Shown piece by piece: positions 1 through 5,292 of a DNA stretch of 5,752 nt (position 1 is the stretch's first letter; each line of letters opens with the position of its first letter). The stretch is taken from NCBI GenBank assembly GCA_937907305.1, contig CALERQ010000168.1, positions 1 to 5,752 of the forward strand, given 5' to 3'. Source of the stretch: an uncultured Clostridia bacterium (GTDB taxonomy: Bacteria > Bacillota > Clostridia > Oscillospirales > Ruminococcaceae). The notes below the pieces were generated by a model that saw only the letters and a list, made by a program, of their open reading frames with translations, made no database searches and was not told the origin of the DNA. The position numbers were made by a program, and so were the translations under genes.

Positions 1-1
1 G

Positions 2-88
2 GTCACACTGTTCCCAGTGTCCTCCATGAATGGCCGGGGGATCGAGGAGCTGCGGCAGACCATCGAAAGTGTAGTGGAAAGCGAATAA
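2..88 (+). CDS. engB: C-terminal fragment of a P-loop GTPase, probably EngB/YsxC
   Basis: Only the last 28 codons are in the window; the frame is open from base 2 to the TAA at 86-88. The visible peptide contains FPVSSMNGRGIEELRQTIE. This fits the end of a TRAFAC-class GTPase: the SS is the G5 (SAK-like) guanine-contacting loop, and G-I-E-E-L-R starts the C-terminal helix. The E. coli EngB/YihA tail (SSLKKQGVDKLRQKLD, from memory) has the same plan, and the protein ends soon after that helix, as EngB does. EngB is an essential GTPase of large ribosomal subunit assembly. Other Era-like GTPases share the G5 loop, so GTPase is fairly certain and EngB is only probable. It is followed directly by a terminator, so it is the last gene of its transcript. 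Confidence 0.6.
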   Translation, partial: VTLFPVSSMNGRGIEELRQTIESVVESE

Positions 89-107
89 CCTTTACCCATA
101 AGAATTT

Positions 108-141
108 CAGGCGAAACCAGGTGTTTCGCCTGTTTTCTTTT
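108..141 (+). terminator. Intrinsic terminator after the GTPase gene
   Basis: A perfect 10-bp stem, CAGGCGAAAC (108-117) with GTTTCGCCTG (123-132), has a 5-base loop and is followed by the U-rich tail TTTTCTTTT (133-141). It lies 19 bases past the stop codon and just before the promoter at 152-179, so it separates the two transcription units. Confidence 0.92.
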
Positions 142-151
142 GCAAATACAG

Positions 152-179
152 TTGACTTTTGCCGGATAGTGATTATAAT
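152..179 (+). promoter_or_regulatory. Sigma-A-type promoter of the abrB-like / PLP enzyme / pnuC operon
   Basis: The -35 hexamer is TTGACT (152-157, 5 of 6 matches) and the -10 hexamer is a perfect TATAAT (174-179), with a 16-base spacer. Transcription should start near base 186, giving a leader of about 50 bases before the first gene. No other convincing promoter is seen before 2601, so this probably drives all three genes. Confidence 0.85.
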
Positions 180-191
180 AAACAGGTATGC

Positions 192-218
192 CAAAGTAGG
201 AAAAGTGGGAAAAGTGGG
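192..218 (+). repeat. Three tandem 9-base repeats in the operon leader
   Basis: Three abutting 9-mers, CAAAGTAGG (192-200), AAAAGTGGG (201-209) and AAAAGTGGG (210-218), run into the ribosome site AAAGGAG (222-228). The last two are identical. They lie just downstream of the predicted transcription start, so they could be an operator or simple slippage; the sequence alone does not decide. Confidence 0.7.
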
Positions 219-221
219 AGG

Positions 222-228
222 AAAGGAG
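222..228 (+). promoter_or_regulatory. Ribosome binding site that fixes the abrB-like start at 236
   Basis: AAAGGAG lies 7 bases before ATG 236. The in-frame ATGs at 188 and 266 have no comparable site, so 236 is the preferred start. Confidence 0.85.
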
Positions 229-235
229 CGCCGCT

Positions 236-285
236 ATGCCAAAGGGAAAGCACATTCTCAGCGGTATGCCAAAGGGTAAGCATGT
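236..285 (+). repeat. Duplicated gene start (ATGCCAAAGGG-AAGCA) inside the abrB-like gene
   Basis: Bases 236-252 and 266-282 match at 16 of 17 positions and sit 30 bases apart, so they are in frame and both encode MPKGKH. A third, shorter copy, TATGCCAAAG (187-196), lies 48 bases before the first and is also in the same frame, but is closed at once by TAG (197-199). Confidence 0.9.
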
Positions 286-493
286 ATTTGGCACGGTCAA
301 AATCGGAGATAAAGGCCAGATCGTGATCCCCAAGGAAGCCCGACAGGTTTTCGGGCTCAGCCCCGGGGATAGCCTGTTGGTGCTGGGCGATGAAGAAAAT
401 GGCATTGTCCTGGCCCGGGCCGAGGTGCTGAATCATGTCGCCATGGAGATACTGGGCAAGGTCAATTCGCCCCAAAAGGATGAAAAAGAATAA
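236..493 (+). CDS. AbrB/SpoVT-type DNA-binding regulator
   Basis: This is a probable small transcription factor of 85 residues. Residues 19-65 form a SpoVT/AbrB swapped-hairpin domain: GTVKIGDKGQIVIPKEAR, then QVFGLSPGDSLLVLGDE, the typical pattern of a basic strand, G-Q-I-V-I-P-K-E-A-R, and P-G-D before the last strands. Such proteins bind DNA as dimers. The N-terminus is odd: MPKGKH occurs twice (residues 1-6 and 11-16) and only the second copy abuts the domain, so residues 1-10 look like an added duplicate. The tail (about 66-85) is a short helix ending in K/E/D residues. It is the first gene of the operon, with the next start 12 bases after its stop, so autoregulation and control of the two downstream genes is a reasonable inference. 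The domain class is also used by antitoxins, but no toxin gene is adjacent. Confidence 0.9.
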   Translation: MPKGKHILSGMPKGKHVFGTVKIGDKGQIVIPKEARQVFGLSPGDSLLVLGDEENGIVLARAEVLNHVAMEILGKVNSPQKDEKE

Positions 494-505
494 GGAGTAA
501 CAACA

Positions 506-1795
506 ATGGATACACAGAAGATTTATCACGAGCTGGGCATCAGCAGCGCGGTGCTGGGGTTCTGCCGCTCCGCGGAAGAGGAGCTCAAGCCCCGCTTTGC
601 CGCGATCGATGCCATTGCGGAATACAACCAGGCCAAGGTCGTGGCCGCCATGCAGAAAAACCGTGTCAGCGCGGAGTGCTTTGCCGCTTCCACCGGCTAC
701 GGCTACAATGACCTGGGCCGTGAGACCCTGGAGAAAGTCTATGCCGATGCTTTCCATACCGAAGCCGCCCTGGTCCGCCCGCAGATCACCTGCGGCACCC
801 ATGCGCTGGCGCTGGCGCTGGCCGCTAATCTCCGCCCCGGTGATGAACTCTATTCCCCGGTCGGCCGTCCCTACGATACCCTCGAGGAAGTCATCGGCAT
901 CCGCCCCTGCAAGGGCTCCCTGGCCGAGTATGGCATTACTTACCGGGAGACCGACCTGCTGCCGGATGGCACCTTCGATTACGAAAATATCCGCAGATCC
1001 ATCAATGAAAAAACCAAGTTGGTCACCATCCAGCGCTCCAAGGGTTACGCCACCCGTCCCACCTTCTCGATCCAGCAGATCGGCGAGTTGATTCGCTTTG
1101 TCAAGGAACTCAAGCCCGGCGTCATCTGCATGGTGGATAACTGCTACGGCGAGTTCACCGAGATCATCGAACCCAGCGATGTCGGCGCCGATATGATCGT
1201 CGGCTCCCTCATCAAAAATCCCGGCGGCGGCCTGGCCCCCACCGGCGGCTACATCTGCGGCACCCAGGAGTGCGTCGATCAGTGCGCCTACCGCCTGACC
1301 GCCCCCGGTCTGGGTGCGGAGCTGGGCGCTACCCTTGGGCTGATGCAATCTTTCTTCCAGGGCTTCTTCCTGGCTCCCACTGTCACCGCATCCGCGGTAA
1401 AGGGCGCCATCTTCGCCGCCAGCGTGTACGAAAAACTCGGCTATCGCTGCGTGCCTTCCTCCGCCGAGACCCGCCACGATATCATCCAGGCCATCGAGCT
1501 GCGCAGCAAGGAGGCCATGGTCGCTTTCTGTAAGGGTGTGCAGAGCGCCGCCCCGGTGGATAGCTATGTTACCCCGGAGCCGTACCCCATGCCCGGCTAC
1601 GATTCCGAAGTCATTATGGCTGCCGGTGCCTTTGTGCAGGGTTCCTCCATCGAACTTTCCGCCGATGGCCCCATCCGTGAGCCGTATGCCATCTATTATC
1701 AGGGCGGCCTTACCTGGGCCCATGCCAAATTGGGCATTCTTATGTCGCTGCAAAAAATGTGTGATGCCGGTTTGATCACTCTGCCGGAAGCATAA
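506..1795 (+). CDS. Methionine gamma-lyase-family (aluminium-resistance/YnbB-type) PLP-dependent enzyme
   Basis: A 429-residue cytosolic fold-type I PLP enzyme of the Met_gamma_lyase family (B. subtilis YnbB-like). Visible landmarks are a tyrosine-rich entry loop STGYGYNDLGR (62-72), a cofactor phosphate loop around ITCGTHALALAL (94-105), the aspartate expected to hold the pyridine nitrogen in MVDNCYGEF (D211), and the expected Schiff-base lysine in SLIKNPGGGLAPTGG (K237). Length is normal for the family. Family members are annotated as methionine gamma-lyase-like or as aluminium-resistance proteins, but the true substrate is not settled; C-S bond cleavage is inferred. The start is supported by AAGGAG (492-497), 8 bases before ATG and overlapping the stop of the upstream gene. 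Codons are strongly biased to C-ending forms (ATC, ACC, GCC, CGC), more than in the MATE or pstC genes, suggesting high expression. It is the middle gene of the operon, 13 bases before pnuC. Confidence 0.92.
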   Translation: MDTQKIYHELGISSAVLGFCRSAEEELKPRFAAIDAIAEYNQAKVVAAMQKNRVSAECFAASTGYGYNDLGRETLEKVYADAFHTEAALVRPQITCGTHALALALAANLRPGDELYSPVGRPYDTLEEVIGIRPCKGSLAEYGITYRETDLLPDGTFDYENIRRSINEKTKLVTIQRSKGYATRPTFSIQQIGELIRFVKELKPGVICMVDNCYGEFTEIIEPSDVGADMIVGSLIKNPGGGLAPTGGYICGTQECVDQCAYRLTAPGLGAELGATLGLMQSFFQGFFLAPTVTASAVKGAIFAASVYEKLGYRCVPSSAETRHDIIQAIELRSKEAMVAFCKGVQSAAPVDSYVTPEPYPMPGYDSEVIMAAGAFVQGSSIELSADGPIREPYAIYYQGGLTWAHAKLGILMSLQKMCDAGLITLPEA

Positions 1796-1808
1796 TAGGG
1801 GAGATACC

Positions 1809-2600
1809 ATGAAGCAAAAATTAAAGAATCTTTGGAACTATTTTACCACCTACGAAAAGATCTGGTTCATCAGCATCACGGTGCTGGCCTTTGTGTTCGC
1901 CATCCTCTTCCCGGAGGAAGACTTTGGTGGGGTCAACGGCAAGGTCATTATGGCGCTGTATTTGCTGGATATTTTCCTCAATATCACCTGTGAGCTGCTC
2001 ATTTCCAAGCAGAGCAAGTGGAATTTCATCGTTTCGCTGGGCGTGGAGATCACCGAGATCCTCATCTGTGTGGTGCTTTCCTACCGCTTCGCCACCATGG
2101 CGACCACGCTGTTCTTCTGGATTCCCATTGATATCATCAGTTTTATCAATTGGAACCGTCACAAGGATCGGGAGCAGGAAGAACTCACCGAGGTTCGCCG
2201 TTTGACCGGCAAGCAGGAGGTCATGGTCATCGCCGGCATCGTCCTGTGGACTGTTGTGGTAGGCTATTTCCTCACCACGCTGGAGATCGAGGGTCTGCTT
2301 TCCTCCACCCCCACGCTGGAAACCATCGTCTGCTACCTGGATGCCTGTGCCAGTGCGGTCGGTATTGCCAATGGTGTGTTCATTCTGCTGCGCTACCGCG
2401 AACAGTGGATCGCCTGGTATATCTGCGCCCTGTTGGAGGCTGCCATCAATATCATCTCCGGCCAGTGGGTGCTGCTGGTGCTCAAGGCAGGCTACCTCAC
2501 CAATACCACCTATGGCTACATCAAGTGGACGCAGTACATCAAGTCCCATCCAAAACAGCCTGCCGCACTGGAACCGGACCGGGCCGATAACCTTGTTTAA
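1809..2600 (+). CDS. pnuC: PnuC-family nicotinamide riboside (vitamin B3 precursor) transporter
   Basis: A 263-residue integral membrane protein with about seven hydrophobic segments, roughly 18-34, 45-65, 72-92, 98-114, 138-157, 171-195 and 199-240 (probably two spans). The C-terminal part carries the PnuC pattern: REQWIAWYICALLEAAINI (197-215), then GQWVLLVLKAGYLTNTTYG (218-236) and W240. These aromatic/Asn positions belong to the substrate channel in the family. PnuC proteins take up nicotinamide riboside, driven by its phosphorylation inside the cell for NAD synthesis; relatives carry thiamine or riboflavin, so the exact vitamin is less certain than the family. Translation starts 5 bases after AGGGGAG (1797-1803). 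The gene ends an operon with the AbrB-like regulator and the PLP enzyme. The last codons lie within a probable terminator arm (2581-2598). No NAD riboswitch is visible. Confidence 0.9.
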   Translation: MKQKLKNLWNYFTTYEKIWFISITVLAFVFAILFPEEDFGGVNGKVIMALYLLDIFLNITCELLISKQSKWNFIVSLGVEITEILICVVLSYRFATMATTLFFWIPIDIISFINWNRHKDREQEELTEVRRLTGKQEVMVIAGIVLWTVVVGYFLTTLEIEGLLSSTPTLETIVCYLDACASAVGIANGVFILLRYREQWIAWYICALLEAAINIISGQWVLLVLKAGYLTNTTYGYIKWTQYIKSHPKQPAALEPDRADNLV

Positions 2601-2612
2601 GCTTTTCCTATC

Positions 2613-2711
2613 TATACGCGTACGCGCGCTACATACGCGCGCGTGTGCGCGCGTTATATAGGGCTATATGCAGTGTGCATGAGCCGCATGCGCTTAGCGC
2701 GTGCGCGCATG
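2613..2711. repeat. Alternating purine-pyrimidine CG-rich tract with nested inverted repeats
   Basis: Strict purine-pyrimidine alternation runs over 2613-2629 (17), 2630-2654 (25) and 2697-2711 (15), with shorter runs between, mostly CG, TA and TG/CA steps. It includes CGCGCGCG at 2636-2643. Inverted repeats are ACGCGCGC/GCGCGCGT (2635-2642 / 2647-2654, loop GTGT), ATGCA/TGCAT (2668-2672 / 2676-2680) and CATGCGC/GCGCATG (2687-2693 / 2705-2711). This composition is known to favour left-handed Z-DNA or cruciforms under negative supercoiling. No credible gene lies here, and no transposase or flanking target duplication was seen. Confidence 0.85.
2629..2661 (+). other. Strong stem-loop in the CG-rich tract
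   Basis: Eight perfect G-C-rich pairs (2635-2642 with 2647-2654, loop GTGT) extend outward as CTACAT (2629-2634) with ATATAG (2656-2661), with one C-A mismatch and one bulged T at 2655. It is not followed by a U-run, so it is not an intrinsic terminator by itself; it could protect the 3' end of the pnuC mRNA. Confidence 0.7.
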
Positions 2712-2752
2712 AAACAGGGACGGCTTTTTATTGCGGCCGGAAAAAATATTCA

Positions 2753-2782
2753 CCCCCGTTTTTCCCCAGGGAAAGGCGGGGG
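2753..2782. other. GC-rich hairpin upstream of the MATE promoter
   Basis: CCCCCG (2753-2758) pairs with CGGGGG (2777-2782). The inner arms TTTTTCC (2759-2765) and GGAAAGG (2770-2776) continue the stem with two G-U pairs around the loop CCAG, giving 13 bp. There is no adjacent T-run on the + strand; the next is at 2798-2804. It may be a back-up transcription block insulating the MATE promoter, or a DNA cruciform; its role is not established. Confidence 0.6.
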
Positions 2783-2791
2783 ATCGCTTTG

Positions 2792-2842
2792 TCAAAATTT
2801 TTTTGAAAAAAGGCTTGACATTTCCAAAAAAATTTGTACGAT
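2792..2842 (+). promoter_or_regulatory. MATE gene promoter with UP-element and flanking inverted repeat
   Basis: A perfect -35 TTGACA (2815-2820) is followed after 16 bases by a -10-like TACGAT (2837-2842, 4 of 6 with the key T, A and final T). Bases 2792-2813 match the known UP-element consensus (nnAAAWWTWTTTTnnnAAAnnn) at every specified position, just upstream of the -35. Transcription should start near 2849, giving a leader of about 30 bases. CAAAATTTTTTTG (2793-2805) and CAAAAAAATTTG (2825-2836) form an inverted repeat around the -35 with one extra A, a possible operator. Confidence 0.75.
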
Positions 2843-2878
2843 AGAACATACTTGCGAAAAAACCAGGAGGAGGAAATC

Positions 2879-4276
2879 ATGCGAAATAAGCTCTTTGGGA
2901 GCCGGGAGTTTTACCATCGGGTGCTGGCCATCAGTGTGCCGATCATGGTGCAGAACGCAATCACAAATTTTGTAAGCCTGCTGGATAATGTTATGATCGG
3001 CCGGGTAGGTACCGTGGAAATGTCCGGTGTGGCAATTGCCAATCAGCTGCTGTTTGTTTTTAATATGCTGGTTTTCGGCGCCATAGCCGGTGCCGGCATT
3101 TTCGGCGCGCAGTTTTTTGGCAATCGGGATATGGATGGTGTCCGCCACACCCTCCGCTTTAAGCTCATGATCTGCCTGGTTTTGGCTGCGGTCTGCATCG
3201 GTATTTTTACTGCCTTCGGTCCCCAGCTTATCAATCTCTACCTGAAAGGCGAGGGCGCCGTGGAAGATGCCGAAGCCTCCCTGCGCTATGGCTTGCAGTA
3301 CATCAGGGTAATGTATATCGGGATGCTGCCCTATGCCATTACGCAGGCCTACGCGGGTACGCTGCGTGAGACCGGAGAAACCCTGCTGCCCATGAAAGCG
3401 GGTATTGTGGCGGTGCTGGTCAACCTCACCTTCAACTACATCCTGATTTTTGGCCATTTTGGGGCACCGCGCATGGGTGTAGTGGGTGCTGCCATAGCTA
3501 CCGTGCTTTCCCGCTTTGTGGAGCTCATCATAGTAGTGAGCTGGGCCCACCGGCACGCCGTGCGGTTCCCGTATATTACCGGGCTGTACCGTTCGCTGCA
3601 CATTCCCGGTCGCCTGTTCCGGGATATCCTGCGGAGAGGAACCCCCCTGCTGGTGAATGAGGGGCTGTGGGCTGCCGGTATGGCCATGTTGAACCAATGC
3701 TACTCCCTGCGGAGCCTGGATGTGGTGGCGGCCACCAACATAAGCAGCACCATATGGAACCTGTTTGCCTGTGTTTATTTGGCCCTTGGCAGTGCCATCA
3801 GCATTATGGTGGGGCAGGAGCTGGGTGCCGGAGAATTTGAGAAGGCAAAGGTGACAGCCCGACAGACGACTGCCTTTTCGGTGGCGATCTCGATTGGCGT
3901 GGGGCTGCTGATGGCCTTTGTGGGGACCTATTTCCCGCTGATCTACCGCACCACCGATACGGTTCGGCATCTGGCCACCAATCTCATCCGCATCGGCGCC
4001 TGCCTGATGCCATTTACCGCCATGACCAACGCCCTGTACTTTACCCTGCGGGCCGGCGGCAAAACGGTGGTCACTTTCCTGTTCGACAGCGCCTTTGTGT
4101 GGTTGATCAATATTCCGGTGGCTTATGTGCTTAGCCGGTATACGGCCATGCCTATTCTGCTGCTGTATGCCTGCTGCCAAAGTCTGGAGATCATCAAGTG
4201 CATCATCGGCACCGTGATGGTGAAGAAGGGGATTTGGATCAATAACATTGTGGCCGATAAAAAGGGCGAGGTATAG
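2879..4276 (+). CDS. MATE-family multidrug/cation exporter
   Basis: A 465-residue, probably 12-span inner-membrane antiporter (normal MATE length) expelling cationic or aromatic compounds in exchange for Na+ or H+. Two MatE domains are visible, about 15-178 and 245-406. The first opens with SVPIMVQNAITNFVSLLDN then VMIGRVGTVEMSGVAIANQ, the classic MATE N-terminal signature; the second has RGTPLLVNEGLWAAGMAM and a repeat of the fold near 285-345, including GQELGAGEFEKA (312-323). The start at 2879 is chosen because GGAGGAGG (2866-2873) lies 5 bases before it. An in-frame ATG at 2834 would sit inside the promoter, before the predicted transcript start. The gene stands alone, with its own promoter and terminator. 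Substrate cannot be told from sequence, and no linked regulator is seen. Confidence 0.93.
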   Translation: MRNKLFGSREFYHRVLAISVPIMVQNAITNFVSLLDNVMIGRVGTVEMSGVAIANQLLFVFNMLVFGAIAGAGIFGAQFFGNRDMDGVRHTLRFKLMICLVLAAVCIGIFTAFGPQLINLYLKGEGAVEDAEASLRYGLQYIRVMYIGMLPYAITQAYAGTLRETGETLLPMKAGIVAVLVNLTFNYILIFGHFGAPRMGVVGAAIATVLSRFVELIIVVSWAHRHAVRFPYITGLYRSLHIPGRLFRDILRRGTPLLVNEGLWAAGMAMLNQCYSLRSLDVVAATNISSTIWNLFACVYLALGSAISIMVGQELGAGEFEKAKVTARQTTAFSVAISIGVGLLMAFVGTYFPLIYRTTDTVRHLATNLIRIGACLMPFTAMTNALYFTLRAGGKTVVTFLFDSAFVWLINIPVAYVLSRYTAMPILLLYACCQSLEIIKCIIGTVMVKKGIWINNIVADKKGEV

Positions 4277-4291
4277 CCCATAGTCTATGAT

Positions 4292-4323
4292 TCCTCGGAG
4301 CAGAGATGCTCCGGGGATTTTTT
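4292..4323 (+). terminator. Intrinsic terminator of the MATE gene
   Basis: CCTCGGAGCA (4293-4302) pairs with TGCTCCGGGG (4307-4316) with one G-U, loop GAGA, plus an outer T-A pair (4292/4317), followed by six T (4318-4323). It starts 16 bases after the stop codon. Confidence 0.93.
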
Positions 4324-4345
4324 CGTTCGGGCGGATTTGATTTTC

Positions 4346-4391
4346 TTTTTACAAATGCGGCGTTTTGCATTTTACACAGCGGCGGTAAGAT
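4346..4391 (+). promoter_or_regulatory. Candidate phosphate-responsive promoter region of pstS
   Basis: Between the terminator at 4323 and the pstS start, TTTTACA occurs twice (4347-4353 and 4370-4376), 23 bases apart, with TTTTGCA (4363-4369) between. This resembles the T-rich/ACA direct repeats of PhoP/PhoB boxes, though spacing is not canonical. AAATGC (4353-4358) and GCATTT (4367-4372) also form a dyad. A weak -10, TAAGAT (4386-4391), has only a poor -35 (TTGCAT, 4365-4370, 15-base spacer), as expected for an activator-dependent promoter. Function is inferred mainly from the gene it precedes. Confidence 0.4.
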
Positions 4392-4440
4392 AAAGACGCT
4401 GAAAGAAACAAAGAATAAGAAAAAGAAAGGAAACACGACT

Positions 4441-5283
4441 ATGAAAAAGTACATTGCAATTCTTATGGCGATCGCCTGTGCCGCTGCCCTGCTGCTGACC
4501 GGCTGCGGCCAGAACAATGATCCTCAGCCCAATCCTCAGCCCTCCGAGCTGACCGGCTCGGTTTCCACTGATGGCTCCACCTCGATGCAGAAGGTCATCA
4601 ATACGCTGGGCGAAGCCTTTATGAATGAAAACAAGGGTATCACCTTTACCTACAATCCCACCGGTTCCGGTTCCGGCATCAAGGCCGTACAGGAAGGCCG
4701 CTGCGATATCGGTCTTTCCAGCCGGGCACTGAAGGCAGAGGAAAAGGAAGCCGGCCTGAAGGAGACCGTTCTGGCCTACGATGGCATTGCCATCATTGTA
4801 AACCCGGAGAACCCCGTAAGTGACCTGACCCTGGAGCAGATCGCCGATATTTACACCGGCAAGATCACCAACTGGAAGGACCTTGGCGGCAATGACGCCG
4901 AGATCGTTCTCATCGGCCGCGAGGCCGGCAGCGGCACCCGCGATGGCTTTGAGAGCATCACCGGCACCACCGATGCCTGCCAGTACCGTCAGGAGCTGAC
5001 CTCTACCGGTGATGTTATCACCACCGTGGCCCAGAACCCCGATGCCATCGGCTATGCTTCTCTGGCTTCCATCAAGGACACCGTGAAGGCCCTTTCCGTC
5101 GGCGGGGTGGTACCCACCGAGGATAGTGTAAAGGACGGCAGCTACGCCATCCAGCGCCCCTTTGTACTGGTGACCGTAGAGGGCAAGGCCCTGAGCGAAT
5201 GCGCACAGAAGTTCTTTGAGTACATCACTTCTTCCGAGGCAGCGAGTCTGATCTCCGCTGCCGGGGCGGTAGCCGCCAACTAA
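4441..5283 (+). CDS. pstS: PstS, phosphate-binding lipoprotein of the Pst ABC importer
   Basis: A 280-residue periplasmic-type binding protein that captures inorganic phosphate outside the membrane and hands it to PstC/PstA. Residues 1-21 are a lipoprotein signal peptide: MKK, a hydrophobic core, then lipobox L19-T20-G21-C22, so C22 is the expected lipid anchor. A Pro/Asn/Gln-rich linker follows (23-35). Phosphate-site motifs are in the right order: STDGSTSMQKV (42-52), TGSGSGI (74-80), CDIGLSSR (88-95, with D89 and R95) and IGREAGSGTRDGF (158-170, with R160 and S164-G-T166), matching the PstS anion loops. The start at 4441 follows AAAGGA (4426-4431) and gives a proper signal peptide; an in-frame ATG at 4306 lies inside the previous terminator. 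Codon bias is strong (ACC, GGC, ATC), consistent with abundant expression. pstC follows after 57 bases holding a stable hairpin. Confidence 0.96.
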   Translation: MKKYIAILMAIACAAALLLTGCGQNNDPQPNPQPSELTGSVSTDGSTSMQKVINTLGEAFMNENKGITFTYNPTGSGSGIKAVQEGRCDIGLSSRALKAEEKEAGLKETVLAYDGIAIIVNPENPVSDLTLEQIADIYTGKITNWKDLGGNDAEIVLIGREAGSGTRDGFESITGTTDACQYRQELTSTGDVITTVAQNPDAIGYASLASIKDTVKALSVGGVVPTEDSVKDGSYAIQRPFVLVTVEGKALSECAQKFFEYITSSEAASLISAAGAVAAN

Positions 5284-5292
5284 AGTGTTTAT

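Larger units (their letters stand above)
2581..2732 (+). terminator. Probable terminator of the pnuC operon with a very long loop
   Basis: The right arm AAACAGGGACGGC (2712-2724) followed by TTTTTATT (2725-2732) looks like the 3' half of an intrinsic terminator. Its best partner is the end of pnuC: GCCG (2583-2586) pairs with CGGC (2721-2724), and CCTTGTTT (2591-2598) pairs with AAACAGGG (2712-2719) with one G-U, leaving a small ATAA/A internal loop. The 113 bases between are the CG-rich alternating element. Alternatively AGCCG (2682-2686) could pair with CGGCT (2721-2725) around a local hairpin. No better U-tailed hairpin follows pnuC. Confidence 0.45.

Noticed and set aside
1796..1808. NAD riboswitch or other control element before pnuC
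   Set aside because: Only 13 bases separate pnuC from the upstream gene, leaving no room beyond a ribosome site.
173..1810. A 545-codon open frame on the minus strand
   Set aside because: It is antisense to the AbrB-like and PLP-enzyme genes, and its sequence is low-complexity Gly/Ala/Asp with no recognisable domain. It arises from C-ending codon bias of the real gene.
2613..2711. CRISPR array or insertion sequence in the repeat-rich gap
   Set aside because: There are no regularly spaced identical repeats with unique spacers, no transposase and no target-site duplication.
2834..2878. Upstream ATG for the MATE gene (15 extra residues)
   Set aside because: It lies between the -35 and -10 of the likely promoter, before the predicted transcript start, and has no ribosome site. 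ATG 2879 has a strong one.
2643..2975. A 110-codon + strand open frame across the CG-rich tract
   Set aside because: It overlaps the structured tract, the promoter and the MATE start, with no ribosome site and no recognisable protein pattern.
2792..4180. A 462-codon open frame on the minus strand
   Set aside because: It is antisense to the MATE gene, rich in His/Gln/Gly, with no domain. The + strand protein is an unmistakable MATE transporter.
4306..4440. Upstream ATG for pstS (45 extra residues)
   Set aside because: It falls inside the MATE terminator and would bury the lipoprotein signal peptide. ATG 4441 gives a proper signal and ribosome site.
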